64,000 nt of DNA, taken from Aquisalibacillus elongatus (GTDB lineage Bacteria > Bacillota > Bacilli > Bacillales > Alkalibacillaceae). Below, piece after piece: positions 35,441 through 44,913 of this stretch. The translations under genes and the position numbers were made by a program. The DNA lies in contig NZ_RKRF01000013.1 of NCBI RefSeq assembly GCF_003843875.1, forward strand, positions 1-64,000, written 5' to 3'. The notes under the pieces are model-generated. The model made no database searches, was not told the DNA's origin, and saw nothing but the letters and a program-made list of their open reading frames with translations. The first letter of the stretch is position 1, and each line of letters starts with the position of its first letter.

Positions 35441-36355
35441 ATGAATGAAACAGTCTGGACTTTATCGATTATTTTACTCGTTTTACTCGTAGTTACGACT
35501 GCGTTTTATATTGTTAAAAAGAATCAGCCAAATATAGATTTCTCTACTATTCATTCGCGAGTGAAAACATGGTGGGGAATGTTTGTAGTTTTTAGTTTTG
35601 CAACGTTATTTAATACGATTGTATCGTTACTTTCTATTATGGTGCTTTGTTTATTTGCCTTAAGAGAATACTTCTCTATGATGAAAACGAGGAAATCTGA
35701 TCGTCGCTTATTTCTGTGGGCCTACCTTGCGATTCCGCTTCAATTTTATTGGATTTATATTGGATGGTATGGAATGTTTATCGTTTTTATTCCAGTTTAT
35801 GTTTTCTTATTTCTACCGATTCCACGAATTTTTGGCAAAGGTACACTTGGTTTCCTTAAATCAGTGAGTTCTACACAGTGGGGATTAATGTTAATGGTCT
35901 TTGGACTTAGCCACTTAGCCTACTATCCTGTTGCTTCACCTGATTATGGTGCAAACTTAGTACTATTTTTAGTTGTGTTAACTCAGTTAAATGATGTGGT
36001 TCAATACACTGTTTCCCTTTATCTAGGTAAAAGTAAAGTAGTTCCAACTGCAAATCCTTATATTACCTGGGAAGGGTTCCTCGTCGCATTCATTTTAACA
36101 ACCTGTACATCCTATTATCTTTACCCTTACCTAACAACATTTGGTCTGACGTTTGGAATATTATCAGGGGTCATCATAAGTATCACGGGATTTCTTGGGT
36201 GTTTAACAATATCCTTCTTAAAACGAGACTTATTGATTGGTGATTTCGAAAAACAAGAAACCTTTAAAGTACGGTATTTAAGTCGGGTTGATAGTCTTAC
36301 GTATACTTCGCCAGTATTCTTTCATACGATTCGATATTTCTTTGACTTTATGTGA
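35441..36355 (+). CDS. Divergent CDP-diglyceride synthetase-like membrane protein (YnbB-like)
   Basis: A 304-residue, eight-or-so-helix membrane protein of the phosphatidate cytidylyltransferase family, most like E. coli YnbB as I recall it (RVKTWWGMF, LNDVVQY, GKSKVVP). Key positions deviate: the usual S-P-x-K-T-x-E-G loop reads NPYITWEGF, and the C-terminal signature keeps R-V-D-S (282-285) but lacks the HGG that normally precedes it. Catalysis is therefore uncertain. ATG 35441 follows GAGGTG by six bases. Confidence 0.78.
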   Translation: MNETVWTLSIILLVLLVVTTAFYIVKKNQPNIDFSTIHSRVKTWWGMFVVFSFATLFNTIVSLLSIMVLCLFALREYFSMMKTRKSDRRLFLWAYLAIPLQFYWIYIGWYGMFIVFIPVYVFLFLPIPRIFGKGTLGFLKSVSSTQWGLMLMVFGLSHLAYYPVASPDYGANLVLFLVVLTQLNDVVQYTVSLYLGKSKVVPTANPYITWEGFLVAFILTTCTSYYLYPYLTTFGLTFGILSGVIISITGFLGCLTISFLKRDLLIGDFEKQETFKVRYLSRVDSLTYTSPVFFHTIRYFFDFM

Positions 36356-36451
36356 ATACAATCTTAGCAACAAAAAATTTAAAAAAGACGTTTATTTTTT
36401 TAAAAACAGGTTATAAATAATAGTGTAATACTTTCTCGTATTCCCCCTTTG

Positions 36452-36489
36452 GCAAAGTGTTCTGATGACACTTTGCTTTTTTTTTGCTA
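36452..36489 (+). terminator. Terminator after the CdsA-like gene
   Basis: Perfect stem GCAAAGTGT / ACACTTTGC with a 7-nt loop followed by nine T. Confidence 0.93.
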
Positions 36490-36560
36490 TAAAAACCTCA
36501 ATTCAGTTATTCGCATTATAAATCACATTTAGATAAACTATATTAGAGAGGTGAAACAAG

Positions 36561-37727
36561 ATGACATATGATTTTAAACAGTTTATTGATCGCGAAAACA
36601 CGCGTGCAGCTAAGTTTGTATTTAGAGAAAAACTTTTTGGTAGGTCAGATGTCCTTCCATTATGGGTTGCAGATATGGATTTTTCATCTGTACCTGAACT
36701 GCAAGAAGCGCTCATTGAACGCGCTAAACATAATATTTACGGTTATACGATGTACGATGATGAAATTCTAAACGCTGTGACTAATTGGTTGAAAGAACGC
36801 CATGATTATGACGTTGACAGTGAGTTATTAAGTTTCAGTCCTGGGGTTATTCCATCATTACACGCACTCGTTCAGATTTTTACAGAGGAGAACGATCAAA
36901 TTGTAATTCAACCACCCGTGTACCCTCCGTTTTTCTCTGTCGTTAAAGCTCATAATCGCGAGCTAGTTGAGAATCCATTAATCAATGAAAACGGTCATTA
37001 TAAAATGGATTTTGACCATCTTGAGGAAACGTTTAAGAACGGTGCAAAAGCATTTATTTTATGTAGTCCACACAACCCTGTCGGACGCGTCTGGACGAAG
37101 GGCGAACTACAGACCCTAGCTGATCTTTGTGTGAAGTATGACGTTTACTTATTCTCAGATGAGATTCATGCAGATATTATTTTTAACGGCCATAAACACT
37201 TGGCGGTTGCGACATTAAATGAGCAAATTGCTGAGAAAACGTTTACGCTAATGGCACCGTCTAAAACATTTAATATTGCGGGACTTCAAGCGTCATATGT
37301 CATTTCACCAAATAAGGAGTTAAAAGAAAAAGTTGACCAACAACTGATGCGCCAAGGCTTTTCGATGTTAAATACATTTGCTTATACAGCGCTTGAAGCC
37401 GTCTATAAACACGGTGCAGACTGGCTAGATGCCTTAATCGAACAACTTGAAGAGAATAAACAGTTGATTGATCAAAAATTAGAGGAAAGTAACGCACCAA
37501 TCACGTCCGTTCAAACAGAAGGTACTTACCTAGTTTGGCTCGATTTTTCAAAAACCGGATTGGACCATGATGAGATTAAACGTAAATTGAACGATGAAGC
37601 CAAAGTCGGCCTAAATGACGGAAAATCATTTGGTGAGCAAGGTGAGCAGTTTATGCGCATTAATATCGCTTCACCACCGTCAACAATTGAAGAAGGCATA
37701 GATCGAATTATCAAAGCCTTTGAATAG
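36561..37727 (+). CDS. patB: PatB/MalY cystathionine beta-lyase
   Basis: A 388-residue fold-type I PLP enzyme. Markers are LPLWVADMDF near the N-terminus, the CSPHNPVGR substrate loop, SDEIHAD (PLP-pyridine Asp) and MAPSKTFNIAGLQ with the Schiff-base Lys. Cleaves C-S bonds in cystathionine or Cys conjugates; some homologues also regulate. RBS GAGGTG eight bases before the ATG. Single gene, sharing a terminator with the convergent deaminase. Confidence 0.95.
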   Translation: MTYDFKQFIDRENTRAAKFVFREKLFGRSDVLPLWVADMDFSSVPELQEALIERAKHNIYGYTMYDDEILNAVTNWLKERHDYDVDSELLSFSPGVIPSLHALVQIFTEENDQIVIQPPVYPPFFSVVKAHNRELVENPLINENGHYKMDFDHLEETFKNGAKAFILCSPHNPVGRVWTKGELQTLADLCVKYDVYLFSDEIHADIIFNGHKHLAVATLNEQIAEKTFTLMAPSKTFNIAGLQASYVISPNKELKEKVDQQLMRQGFSMLNTFAYTALEAVYKHGADWLDALIEQLEENKQLIDQKLEESNAPITSVQTEGTYLVWLDFSKTGLDHDEIKRKLNDEAKVGLNDGKSFGEQGEQFMRINIASPPSTIEEGIDRIIKAFE

Positions 37728-37729
37728 AT

Positions 37730-37779
37730 AAAAAAGTTCAGTTCATAGAGCACAAGAGGCTCTGAACTGAACTTTTTTT
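37730..37779. terminator. Bidirectional terminator patB/deaminase
   Basis: Long stem AAAAAAGTTCAGTTC / GAACTGAACTTTTTT with an inner AGAG/CTCT pairing, between convergent genes. Confidence 0.93.
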
Positions 37780-38260
37780 ATACTGGTTGGCCCGTGCTTA
37801 CTAATTGAGCCATTCTTGTATCGTAATGTTGGATAACTTCGAAAGATTCGTTTTCTAAAATTCCTCCTGTATAACTATGTACGCGCTTATTAATATAATC
37901 ATTCGACTTAATAAAAGGCTTCATGTTCATATAGTGATCGTCGACAGCGTAAACAACGTGACGTATATTAGTCATCACAATCGTTGATAAACACATGATA
38001 CATGGTTCTAAACTTGTATAGAGCACACACTCTCTAGCATGTTTCTTTAAAAAAGGTGCTTCTTGATTAATCGCCGACATCTCTGCATGCAATGTTCTAT
38101 TTTCCTTCGTGTTTATTTGGTTGTTGCCACGAGAAATAATCTTACCTTCATGAACAATCACAGCACCCACCGGTAGGTCCCCACGTTCTCCCGCCACTTT
38201 CGCTTCTTTAATAGCTTCCTTCATAAAAAACTCATGATCAAGCTCATCGACATTAACCAT
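37778..38260 (-). CDS. Nucleoside/guanine deaminase-family protein
   Basis: A 160-residue cytidine-deaminase-like zinc enzyme. The zinc motif is complete: HAE (residues about 55-57) with PCIMC (about 90-94). The sequence beyond the motif (DDHYMNMKPFIKSND) differs from typical TadA, so a free nucleoside or guanine substrate is more likely than tRNA, but this is not certain. Single gene, GGAG-type site upstream of ATG 38260. Confidence 0.85.
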   Translation of the reverse strand: MVNVDELDHEFFMKEAIKEAKVAGERGDLPVGAVIVHEGKIISRGNNQINTKENRTLHAEMSAINQEAPFLKKHARECVLYTSLEPCIMCLSTIVMTNIRHVVYAVDDHYMNMKPFIKSNDYINKRVHSYTGGILENESFEVIQHYDTRMAQLVSTGQPV

Positions 38261-38333
38261 AGCTGCACTCCTACACTCCCAAAATTTCTATATTTTTCAA
38301 AATAATTAAATTTATTATACCATATTAATCAAC

Positions 38334-38362
38334 AAAAAAAGCACGTGATTCCACGTGCTTTT
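38334..38362. terminator. Terminator of sodC-like gene (bidirectional)
   Basis: Stem AAAAGCACGTGG / CCACGTGCTTTT with a 4-nt loop and A/T flanks. Confidence 0.93.
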
Positions 38363-38364
38363 AA

Positions 38365-38943
38365 CTATTCCTTCTCTTCCTCTTGCTCCTCTACTTGATC
38401 ACCAGGATTCTGACCGTCGGAACGTTCTTCGCCTTTTTTAATTTCTGCACAAGCGGCTCTCTCACCTGCGTCTCCTGCCGGTTGGCTAACACCATCATCC
38501 TGTCCAGAGTGAATGATTAATGCCTTTCCTTCGTCCTTAAAAATGGAGTTTTTACCATCTTGTAGGGATGCTTCCTTAATGACATACTCAAAGGTTGCTG
38601 TGCCATCACCACTGACCTCAAGATTTGGCATATCGCCAATGTGATGACCATCCGGATGCATTAATCCGTGTTTTTTATCACCTTGGTTACTCCAATGGTT
38701 CCCGGCTGACTCAAAAGTAGGTGGCTCACATTTCGGAAATTCATGCAAATGAATCCCATGAAGTCCCGGCTCAAGTCCTTCCAAGTTGACGGTTAACTTC
38801 ACCCCACCCGGATCCGATTGAAATTTAGCTTTACCAATAATATCTAAGTTTTGATTTTTAATATCTGCTTCATGAATGGTCTCATCATTCGCCTGACAAG
38901 CTGTTAGAAATAGGCAAAATACAATTAGTCCTAAAATCCGCAT
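38365..38943 (-). CDS. sodC: Cu/Zn superoxide dismutase-family lipoprotein
   Basis: A 192-residue lipoprotein (lipobox LTAC). The SOD domain keeps all expected metal ligands: HLH (copper), GNHW (bridging His), the KHGLMHPDGHHIGD stretch (zinc His, His, Asp) and IIHSGQDD (last copper His). The paired Cys of PKC and AACAEI would form the stabilising disulfide. B. subtilis YojM lacks copper ligands; this one appears complete. The C-terminal tail is highly acidic. ATG 38943 follows GAGGTG by six bases. Confidence 0.88.
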   Translation of the reverse strand: MRILGLIVFCLFLTACQANDETIHEADIKNQNLDIIGKAKFQSDPGGVKLTVNLEGLEPGLHGIHLHEFPKCEPPTFESAGNHWSNQGDKKHGLMHPDGHHIGDMPNLEVSGDGTATFEYVIKEASLQDGKNSIFKDEGKALIIHSGQDDGVSQPAGDAGERAACAEIKKGEERSDGQNPGDQVEEQEEEKE

Positions 38944-39049
38944 ATGTATCACCTCACTTTTCAGTTTGGCAATAAATGCGAAGACTTAAACGTATAAATT
39001 GAATAAAAGATTTTCTAATATGCGATAAAAATTTCTAATAAACTCACAC

Positions 39050-39081
39050 AAAAAACCTAGATGACACCGGTCACCTAGGTT
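39050..39081 (-). terminator. Terminator overlapping the end of the 61-residue membrane gene
   Basis: Minus-strand stem AACCTAGGTGAC / GTCATCTAGGTT then TTTTTTG. The 5' arm contains the last codons of the gene. Confidence 0.88.
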
Positions 39082-39256
39082 CTTTCGTCTCGCGTTTAGC
39101 TTCTGGATATTTAGATTCAAACTGCTCTCTTTCACGCTGGGCTTTTCTCATAATTGCCTTCATAACAATGACGGCGAAGGCGATGAATAATACCAGTGTG
39201 ATTAAGGCAGGAATATATTCAACTTTATTCTCTGGAAAATATAAAAATTCCATCAT
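39071..39256 (-). CDS. 61-residue single-span membrane protein
   Basis: One membrane helix (about residues 15-35) followed by a strongly basic and acidic helix (KAQREREQFESKY) that should face the cytoplasm. Two adjacent ATGs follow AGGTGATTAGCT. Resembles the small membrane proteins found in many Bacillaceae genomes; no function known. Single gene with its own terminator. Confidence 0.65.
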   Translation of the reverse strand: MMEFLYFPENKVEYIPALITLVLFIAFAVIVMKAIMRKAQREREQFESKYPEAKRETKEPR

Positions 39257-39345
39257 AGCTAATCACCTGTTTCAATTGAATTAGTCCTATTATAACAGAT
39301 GAGCTGTCGTCAAATGTTAATAGAATGTTTCAGCTTTATGACGAT

Positions 39346-39813
39346 TTATTGGTCCATATCTTTCATTAAGTTGGCCATTTCGATTGCGCCAACAGCAGAT
39401 TCATAGCCTTTGTTACCAGCTTTTGTGCCTGCGCGTTCGATGGCTTGCTCAATCGTATTCGTCGTAATAACGCCAAACATGACTGGTACACCTGTTTCTA
39501 AACCGACAGAGGATACGCCTTTTGCCGCTTCATTACATACATAGTCAAAGTGTGGGGTTGCACCACGGATCACGCAACCTAACGTCACAATGGCGTCATA
39601 TTCGCCTGTCATCGCCATTTTTTTAGCAGCAAGTGGGATTTCATAAGCTCCAGGTACCCACGCTAAATCGACTTGATCTTCATCCACGCCGTGGCGTTTA
39701 AAGCTGTCAAGTGCTCCTTCTACTAATTTCTCTGTAATAAATGCGTTGAACCTTCCAGCGACAACGCCTACTTTTAATCCTGAACCTACTAGATTTCCTT
39801 CATATGTTCTCAT
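39346..39813 (-). CDS. ribH: 6,7-Dimethyl-8-ribityllumazine synthase
   Basis: A 155-residue lumazine synthase condensing ArP with 3,4-dihydroxybutanone phosphate. Motifs: [39 protein letters not shown] (catalytic His) and [11 protein letters not shown] 39813 with GGAGGGG six bases upstream is chosen. Last gene of the riboflavin operon ribD-ribE-ribBA-ribH. Confidence 0.96.
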   Translation of the reverse strand: MRTYEGNLVGSGLKVGVVAGRFNAFITEKLVEGALDSFKRHGVDEDQVDLAWVPGAYEIPLAAKKMAMTGEYDAIVTLGCVIRGATPHFDYVCNEAAKGVSSVGLETGVPVMFGVITTNTIEQAIERAGTKAGNKGYESAVGAIEMANLMKDMDQ

Positions 39814-39827
39814 TTTTGTCCCCTCCA

Positions 39828-41015
39828 TTAAAATAAGTGTCCTAGTTTATCACGTTTCGTATCTAGATACTTTTCGTTATCTTTATTCGGCTTCATTTTT
39901 AACGGCACACGTTCAACTAACTCTAAATCATAGCCGTGAAGCCCTTTGATCTTACGCGGGTTATTCGTTAACAATCGCATTTGTCGAACCCCTAAGTCTT
40001 CTAAAATTTGTGCGCCTATGCCGTAATCACGAAGGTCAGCTGGATAGCCTAATTTTTCGTTCGCTTCAACCGTATCATAACCTTCTTCTTGTAGCTTATA
40101 AGCTCTCAGTTTATTTAAAAGTCCAATACCGCGGCCTTCTTGGCGCATGTATAGTAAAACGCCTTTGCCTGCTTCTTCAATTTGTCTTAAAGCAGATTCT
40201 AACTGTGGGCCACAGTCACAACGGTGTGACCCAAACACATCACCCGTTAAACATTCACTATGGACACGTACTAACGTCGGTTCATTCGGTGTAACATCGC
40301 CTTTGACTAACGCCACATGCTCACGACCGTCGATTTGATTCGTATAAGCGATCGTCCTAAAATCGCCATACTCAGTTGGTAAATTAACTTCAACTTCACG
40401 CGTCACGAGTTTTTCGTGCATACGGCGATATTTAATTAATTCTTCAATCGTCACAAGCTTAAGCCCGTGCTGATCCGCTATTTTGCGAAGCTCTGGCACT
40501 CTAGCCATCGTGCCGTCTTCATTCATAATCTCACAAATCGCACCAGCTGGTTTACCGCCTGCAAGTCTAGCCAAATCAACCGCCGCTTCCGTATGGCCCG
40601 CTCGGCGAAGGACGCCGCCCTCTTTAGCAATTAACGGAAAAATGTGTCCTGGTCGTTTAAACTCAGTAGGCACGACATCTTCCTCAGCTAGACGCATAAT
40701 CGATTTAGCACGTTCATCCGCACTGATCCCCGTTGTCGTCTCCACATGGTCGACACTTACGGTAAAAGCTGTTCCGTGACTATCCGTATTCACATCTGCC
40801 ATTAAATTCAGCTGCAGTTGATCAGCCTTCTCTTGTGTAATTGGCGTGCACAACAAACCACGCCCCTCGCTAACCATGAAATTGACCACATCAGGTGTCG
40901 CATGCTCAGCTAAAGCCACGAAGTCCCCTTCGTTTTCGCGGTTTTCATCGTCCACGACAATAACGACTTTCCCCTGTTTTAAATCGTCAATTGCTTCTTG
41001 AATTGAATCAAACAT
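39828..41015 (-). CDS. ribBA: Bifunctional DHBP synthase / GTP cyclohydrolase II
   Basis: A 395-residue fusion. N-terminal RibB domain (about 1-200): [35 protein letters not shown]-terminal RibA domain (about 205-395): [22 protein letters not shown] with the three zinc cysteines, and [17 protein letters not shown]. Supplies both branches of riboflavin synthesis from ribulose 5-phosphate and GTP. Confidence 0.97.
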   Translation of the reverse strand: MFDSIQEAIDDLKQGKVVIVVDDENRENEGDFVALAEHATPDVVNFMVSEGRGLLCTPITQEKADQLQLNLMADVNTDSHGTAFTVSVDHVETTTGISADERAKSIMRLAEEDVVPTEFKRPGHIFPLIAKEGGVLRRAGHTEAAVDLARLAGGKPAGAICEIMNEDGTMARVPELRKIADQHGLKLVTIEELIKYRRMHEKLVTREVEVNLPTEYGDFRTIAYTNQIDGREHVALVKGDVTPNEPTLVRVHSECLTGDVFGSHRCDCGPQLESALRQIEEAGKGVLLYMRQEGRGIGLLNKLRAYKLQEEGYDTVEANEKLGYPADLRDYGIGAQILEDLGVRQMRLLTNNPRKIKGLHGYDLELVERVPLKMKPNKDNEKYLDTKRDKLGHLF

Positions 41016-41056
41016 GTAAGCCCCTCCTGTATATCAAACAATCCTCTTCCCTTTTT

Positions 41057-41707
41057 CTATAATCCCATAAAACCGGACTGTCTAAGTTTTTCCATCGTTA
41101 AACCTTCTTCACCGTCTTGCTCTGGTTTCATCAATTGATAAACGTATTTCATCAACATATCACACTCTATATTAACTAAATCACCTTCATGCTTACTCGT
41201 TAAAGTAGTCGCATCCTGTGTGTGTGGAATTAGCGAAATCGTTAATTGATGATTCTCGATTCCAAAAATCGTAAGTGACGTTCCATCAATGCTAACGGAA
41301 CCTTTCATCATCATGTATTTAGATAAATCTTCTGGAACATCAATATGAAAATATTCTGCATTGTCTCTGCGATCACGTTTAGCAATTTTGCCTACTCCAT
41401 CAACGTGACCCGATACAAAATGACCGCCAAAACGACCATTCGCAGGCATTGCACGTTCTAGATTTACTTTTGAGCGTTCTTTTAAGCCTTTAAGCGCTGT
41501 CTGGTGAAACGTCTCTGGCATAATATCGGTGTTAAACGTAGTTTCCGTAAAGTCTGTGACCGTTAAACAAACACCGTTAACAGAAATACTATCGCCAAGT
41601 GCGACATCCTCCGTCATTTTTTTAACATCAATCGTTAATTCTAACGATTCCTGCCCTTGCTTCATTTGCTTGATCGTACCTAGTTCTTCAATAATTCCTG
41701 TAAACAT
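41057..41707 (-). CDS. ribE: Riboflavin synthase (alpha chain)
   Basis: A 216-residue protein with two lumazine-binding repeats (each starting near MFTGIIEELG and HFVSGHVDGVG). The conserved NGVCLTV and DGTSLTI strands are present. Dismutates two lumazines to riboflavin. It follows ribD after one base, so translation is likely coupled. Confidence 0.96.
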   Translation of the reverse strand: MFTGIIEELGTIKQMKQGQESLELTIDVKKMTEDVALGDSISVNGVCLTVTDFTETTFNTDIMPETFHQTALKGLKERSKVNLERAMPANGRFGGHFVSGHVDGVGKIAKRDRRDNAEYFHIDVPEDLSKYMMMKGSVSIDGTSLTIFGIENHQLTISLIPHTQDATTLTSKHEGDLVNIECDMLMKYVYQLMKPEQDGEEGLTMEKLRQSGFMGL

Positions 41708-41708
41708 C

Positions 41709-42809
41709 TTAACTCTCCTCTACTCGAGGTTTTGCGATTATTTTCAAATCATCCCCGATGTGCTGAACTTGATCGAATTCAATTTGGATTGAGTCTTTAA
41801 CCTCGTCAAACCCAAACTGATTATAAAATCCTTTACTCATAGCTCCGCCAATTAGTTTTGGCGCCATATACAGATGGATTTCACTAAACCATTGCTCTTG
41901 AATAAAAGCCGAATGAATCGTCGAACCGCCTTCGACATAGAGGCTCATTAATTTTTCATCTGCCATTCGATTAAGTAAGGCTTCTAAATCAGTATGTTCC
42001 GACTCTAAACGCCACACTTCTGCATGAGAAATCGCGTTAATGTCGTTTTCTTTAGTAGTATTGGCGTTTTTTCCACAAACTACTATCGTTTTAGAACTGT
42101 CATCTTGTAATAACTTTGCGTGTAAAGGAATCGATAAATGTGTATCGAGGACGATACGTGTAGGGTTTATACCTCCGTGGGGCAAACGGGTGGTTAAAAG
42201 CGGATCATCTCGTAAAACCGTCTCACGACCAACTAAGATCGCATCGTGTTGATGCCGATTCAAATGAACATCGTGACGTGATGCTTCACTCGTAATCCAT
42301 TTACTGTCACCACTATTAGCTGTCATTTTCCCATCTAAGGAAACAGCTGTCTTTAGCGTGACATATGGCTTACGCGTTTTCATAAAGTGAAAAAACTTAT
42401 GATTTATAGCTTTTGCTTCTTCTTCTAATATTCCAACTTCTACATCAATGCCTTCACGCCGAATCCACTCAACTCCGCCTCCAGCAACTTTCGGATTCGG
42501 ATCAAGTGTTGCGACATAAACCTTTTCAAGACCATGGTCAATAATCGCCTTTGCACAAGGCGGTGTTGAACCGTAATGCGCACACGGCTCTAACGTCACA
42601 TAAATTTCAGCACCGCGAGCCTTATCGCCTGCTTGTTGAAGTGCTAATACTTCCGCATGAGGCTCTCCTGCTGTCATGTGCGTGCCCGTTCCAACGACTC
42701 GACCGTCTTTGACGACAACCGCTCCAACAGAAGGATTCGGTCGCGTCTGGCCAATCGTCAAACGCGCTAACTCTAAGGCATGATGCATAAAAAATTCTTT
42801 GTCTCTCAA
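41709..42809 (-). CDS. ribD: Bifunctional pyrimidine deaminase/reductase
   Basis: A 366-residue fusion. N-terminal deaminase with HAEVLALQ and EPCAHYGSTPPC zinc motifs, C-terminal reductase domain (from about residue 145) with KTAVSLDGKMTA, VGRETVLRDDPLLTTR and VEGGSTIHSAF. First gene of the operon, immediately downstream of the FMN riboswitch. Start ATG 42809 (MRDKEF) follows GGGGG by about six bases. Confidence 0.96.
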   Translation of the reverse strand: MRDKEFFMHHALELARLTIGQTRPNPSVGAVVVKDGRVVGTGTHMTAGEPHAEVLALQQAGDKARGAEIYVTLEPCAHYGSTPPCAKAIIDHGLEKVYVATLDPNPKVAGGGVEWIRREGIDVEVGILEEEAKAINHKFFHFMKTRKPYVTLKTAVSLDGKMTANSGDSKWITSEASRHDVHLNRHQHDAILVGRETVLRDDPLLTTRLPHGGINPTRIVLDTHLSIPLHAKLLQDDSSKTIVVCGKNANTTKENDINAISHAEVWRLESEHTDLEALLNRMADEKLMSLYVEGGSTIHSAFIQEQWFSEIHLYMAPKLIGGAMSKGFYNQFGFDEVKDSIQIEFDQVQHIGDDLKIIAKPRVEES

Positions 42810-42845
42810 TCGTTAACCCCCTTATAATCAATTCGGTTAACGATC

Positions 42846-42972
42846 TGATCCTTCTCCCATCCAGACTGTAACTGTCGGCTCTAGATTCTCACTAGATCCA
42901 CCGCACGCTTGCGGGTCGCGGACTTGGTATAACCCTTACCGCCGGTCGGGAATTTCACCCTGCCCCGAAGAA
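42846..42972 (-). promoter_or_regulatory. FMN riboswitch (RFN element)
   Basis: Read leftward: TTCGGGGCAGGGTGAAATTC, CCGACCGGCGGTAA, then AGTCCGCGACCCGCAAGCG and the closing GGATGGGAGAAGGATC, all hallmark RFN strings. FMN should repress the rib operon. Confidence 0.97.
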
Positions 42973-42984
42973 CCAGCATTCAGA

Positions 42985-43361
42985 CTGCATTAATCTAAAT
43001 GCGACTAAACCCTAGTCAGTTAATTTTATTAGACTGTTGACTAACTGTTGAATATTATACATCAAGAATATTTTAAACGCTATAAATGTAAATTAATATC
43101 AATTTACATTAAGTAAATAATTTGTAGTTATGAAGTTTTAAAAATTGGACGTTTGTGCTAAATAAAAGAATTAGCATTAGAAAACATAGATCGTGCGCCA
43201 AAAGAATTAACGCATATACTAGAAGTAAAACATGACGCGGTTATAAACGGAAAATAATGGAATTTGATTCATCTTTATTTATTTCAATTCTGCTCTTAAC
43301 TTTATACCTTTTTATAAATCATGTTTATGACTTGAAAATAAAAGCCACCTTAATTGGTGAT
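42985..43361. other. 377-base stretch without a supported gene
   Basis: Upstream of the FMN riboswitch this holds the rib promoter (AT-rich; TTGAC/TAA-like boxes near 43030-43070). A short plus-strand frame (about 43165-43257) looks like the tail of a decayed gene but has no start. Sequence becomes markedly AT-richer from here rightward. Confidence 0.6.
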
Positions 43362-43721
43362 TTAATAAAGATCTGACCATACGCTTTTTTCACATTTAGT
43401 ACAATTCGTTAGTGATCTCGCATTATCGCGTTCGTTTACATGCAATCTAATTAATTTGCTGCTATTATCCCAACAACCTGTACAAAAAGGACCATCATTA
43501 CCTTCAACATTTTCAAGGTAATATACATTGTCTTGAGTTATCAGTTGTTTGGCAATATCACTATTATCCTTCAATTCTTCTATCTGTTTTTTGAGCTCAG
43601 CATTTTCATTCTGTAACTCCAATGCTTTCTCTTGAATCTCAAGTATCTGAGAATATAAATTAATATTTCCAGCTTCTTTTGCCACTTTAGCTACATCTTT
43701 AGAAAAGCTATATAAACTCAT
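43362..43721 (-). CDS. Coiled-coil protein with C-terminal zinc ribbon
   Basis: A 119-residue protein. Residues about 20-60 form a heptad-rich coiled coil (LEIQEKALELQNENAELKKQ). The C-terminus has two Cys pairs, CTGC (about 80-83) and CTKC (about 107-110), spaced as a zinc ribbon. Similar small proteins are found near phage and defence genes, but I do not recognise a named family. It opens the AT-rich island between rib and deoD. Confidence 0.7.
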   Translation of the reverse strand: MSLYSFSKDVAKVAKEAGNINLYSQILEIQEKALELQNENAELKKQIEELKDNSDIAKQLITQDNVYYLENVEGNDGPFCTGCWDNSSKLIRLHVNERDNARSLTNCTKCEKSVWSDLY

Positions 43722-43787
43722 AACATCTACTCCCAGCTAACAATATTTAATAATAAAAGCCCCAATGTGTGCCTAATAGTAAAATTT

Positions 43788-44264
43788 CTACAAGCAATCA
43801 TCTAAAATCATTTTATAGAAATTAATACGATTTTTCTTTCTATGTAATTTGTATAAAATAAATGCACTAATTCCTATGCCTATTACAGTTGCAATAATTA
43901 TATTAGCCATTACGCTTGAAATAATATCTGTTAAACTATTAGTTATATAATTAGCATCCTCTGGATTTGCAGTGTTATAAAAATAGCCATATCTAATTGT
44001 TAGAAATGCTATAATTGATGTAATTAACCCACTGAGACCAATACTTAATATTGTGTTTAATATGCTTAGATCAGAGAATGAGAATCTGTTTTGATAATAT
44101 ATATTCAATTTCCTGTGTATTATTTTTAAATCATAATAACTAAAACTAGACTTCAAACTCCTTTTAACATTTTCGTAGCCTGTATCACTCCAAGTCTTTA
44201 TTTTTTTATATTCAGATTCTAGATAATAATAAATATTCTTGTTGTCATAATAATCTTTTCTCAC
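43788..44264 (-). CDS. Two-TM membrane protein, unknown function
   Basis: A 158-residue protein: a polar basic N-terminal 60 residues, then two membrane helices (about residues 66-87 and 115-138) and a short basic tail. GTG 44264 (MRKDYY) is chosen since GGGAGG lies seven bases upstream; an upstream TTG overlaps that site. Tandem with the zinc-ribbon gene (66-base gap). Possibly an effector-type membrane protein of the island, which is speculation. Confidence 0.65.
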   Translation of the reverse strand: MRKDYYDNKNIYYYLESEYKKIKTWSDTGYENVKRSLKSSFSYYDLKIIHRKLNIYYQNRFSFSDLSILNTILSIGLSGLITSIIAFLTIRYGYFYNTANPEDANYITNSLTDIISSVMANIIIATVIGIGISAFILYKLHRKKNRINFYKMILDDCL

Positions 44265-44279
44265 TCTTATCCCTCCCAA

Positions 44280-44839
44280 CTATTATATCGGTTCTGGATA
44301 GTGCTTATTTAACAATTTTCCCCAGCCATTTGCAATCTTTAATGATACGTTGTACTCAATTAAATTCAATCCAATAATTCATCCACTATTTATATAATAT
44401 TTCTCTCCCCATATCTTTCATCTCAGCTTGACTTTTTTAATTTAGCACCCATTTCCTATTGTACATTCTCTTAAATAAAAATTAATATAAGAGGAATTTG
44501 TTATCAATTAGATCACGTGCAGCTCTTTTTCTATGAAAAAAAAGAAGGAAGAGAACCTGAATACGAACATAACAAAAATTTGCAAACTATTTTAATGTAT
44601 CTACAAACTTCATTATCGGTAGAACCGTTAAAAAAGAGACAAACTTTGACCCTATGGTCGAACATACCCGTTTACTTGAAAAATAATTGAAAGTTCTGTA
44701 TTCTTTAATATAGAGAAAGGGAAACAGTTGGGATTGGAGGAATTTAAACAACTGGAAAATTACATCAACTTTACAGTTGAGTAAGCTAAGAAGAGACAAA
44801 AGATAAAAGGTAGCTGTAAATAATCAACAATACTATCGA
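44280..44839. other. AT-rich gap with decayed coding remnants
   Basis: No intact gene. Several plus-strand fragments read sensibly in different frames: an EKKEGREPEYEHNKN stretch near 44540, TNFDPMVEHTRLLEK near 44640 and IEKGKQLGLEEFKQLENY near 44715 ending at TAA 44783. None has a proper start. I take this as one or more decayed genes replaced or truncated when the ATPase/methylase pair arrived. Confidence 0.5.
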
Positions 44840-44866
44840 GGCGCACTGAGTAAGTGTGTCTTTTTT
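44840..44866 (+). terminator. Intrinsic terminator just before the AAA ATPase gene
   Basis: Stem GGCGCACT / AGTGTGTC (two G-U pairs), loop GAGTA, then TTTTTT. It ends an upstream plus-strand transcript (the remnants above) 47 bases before the ATPase start. Confidence 0.75.
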
Positions 44867-44913
44867 CGCAGCTAATGGCGAATTTTGACGTATTTTCTAA
44901 GGGGGAGAATGAA

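Noticed and set aside
43165-43257. Plus-strand fragment reading KELALENIDRAPKELTH and onward
   Set aside because: Looks gene-like but has an in-frame stop just upstream and no start; not identifiable.
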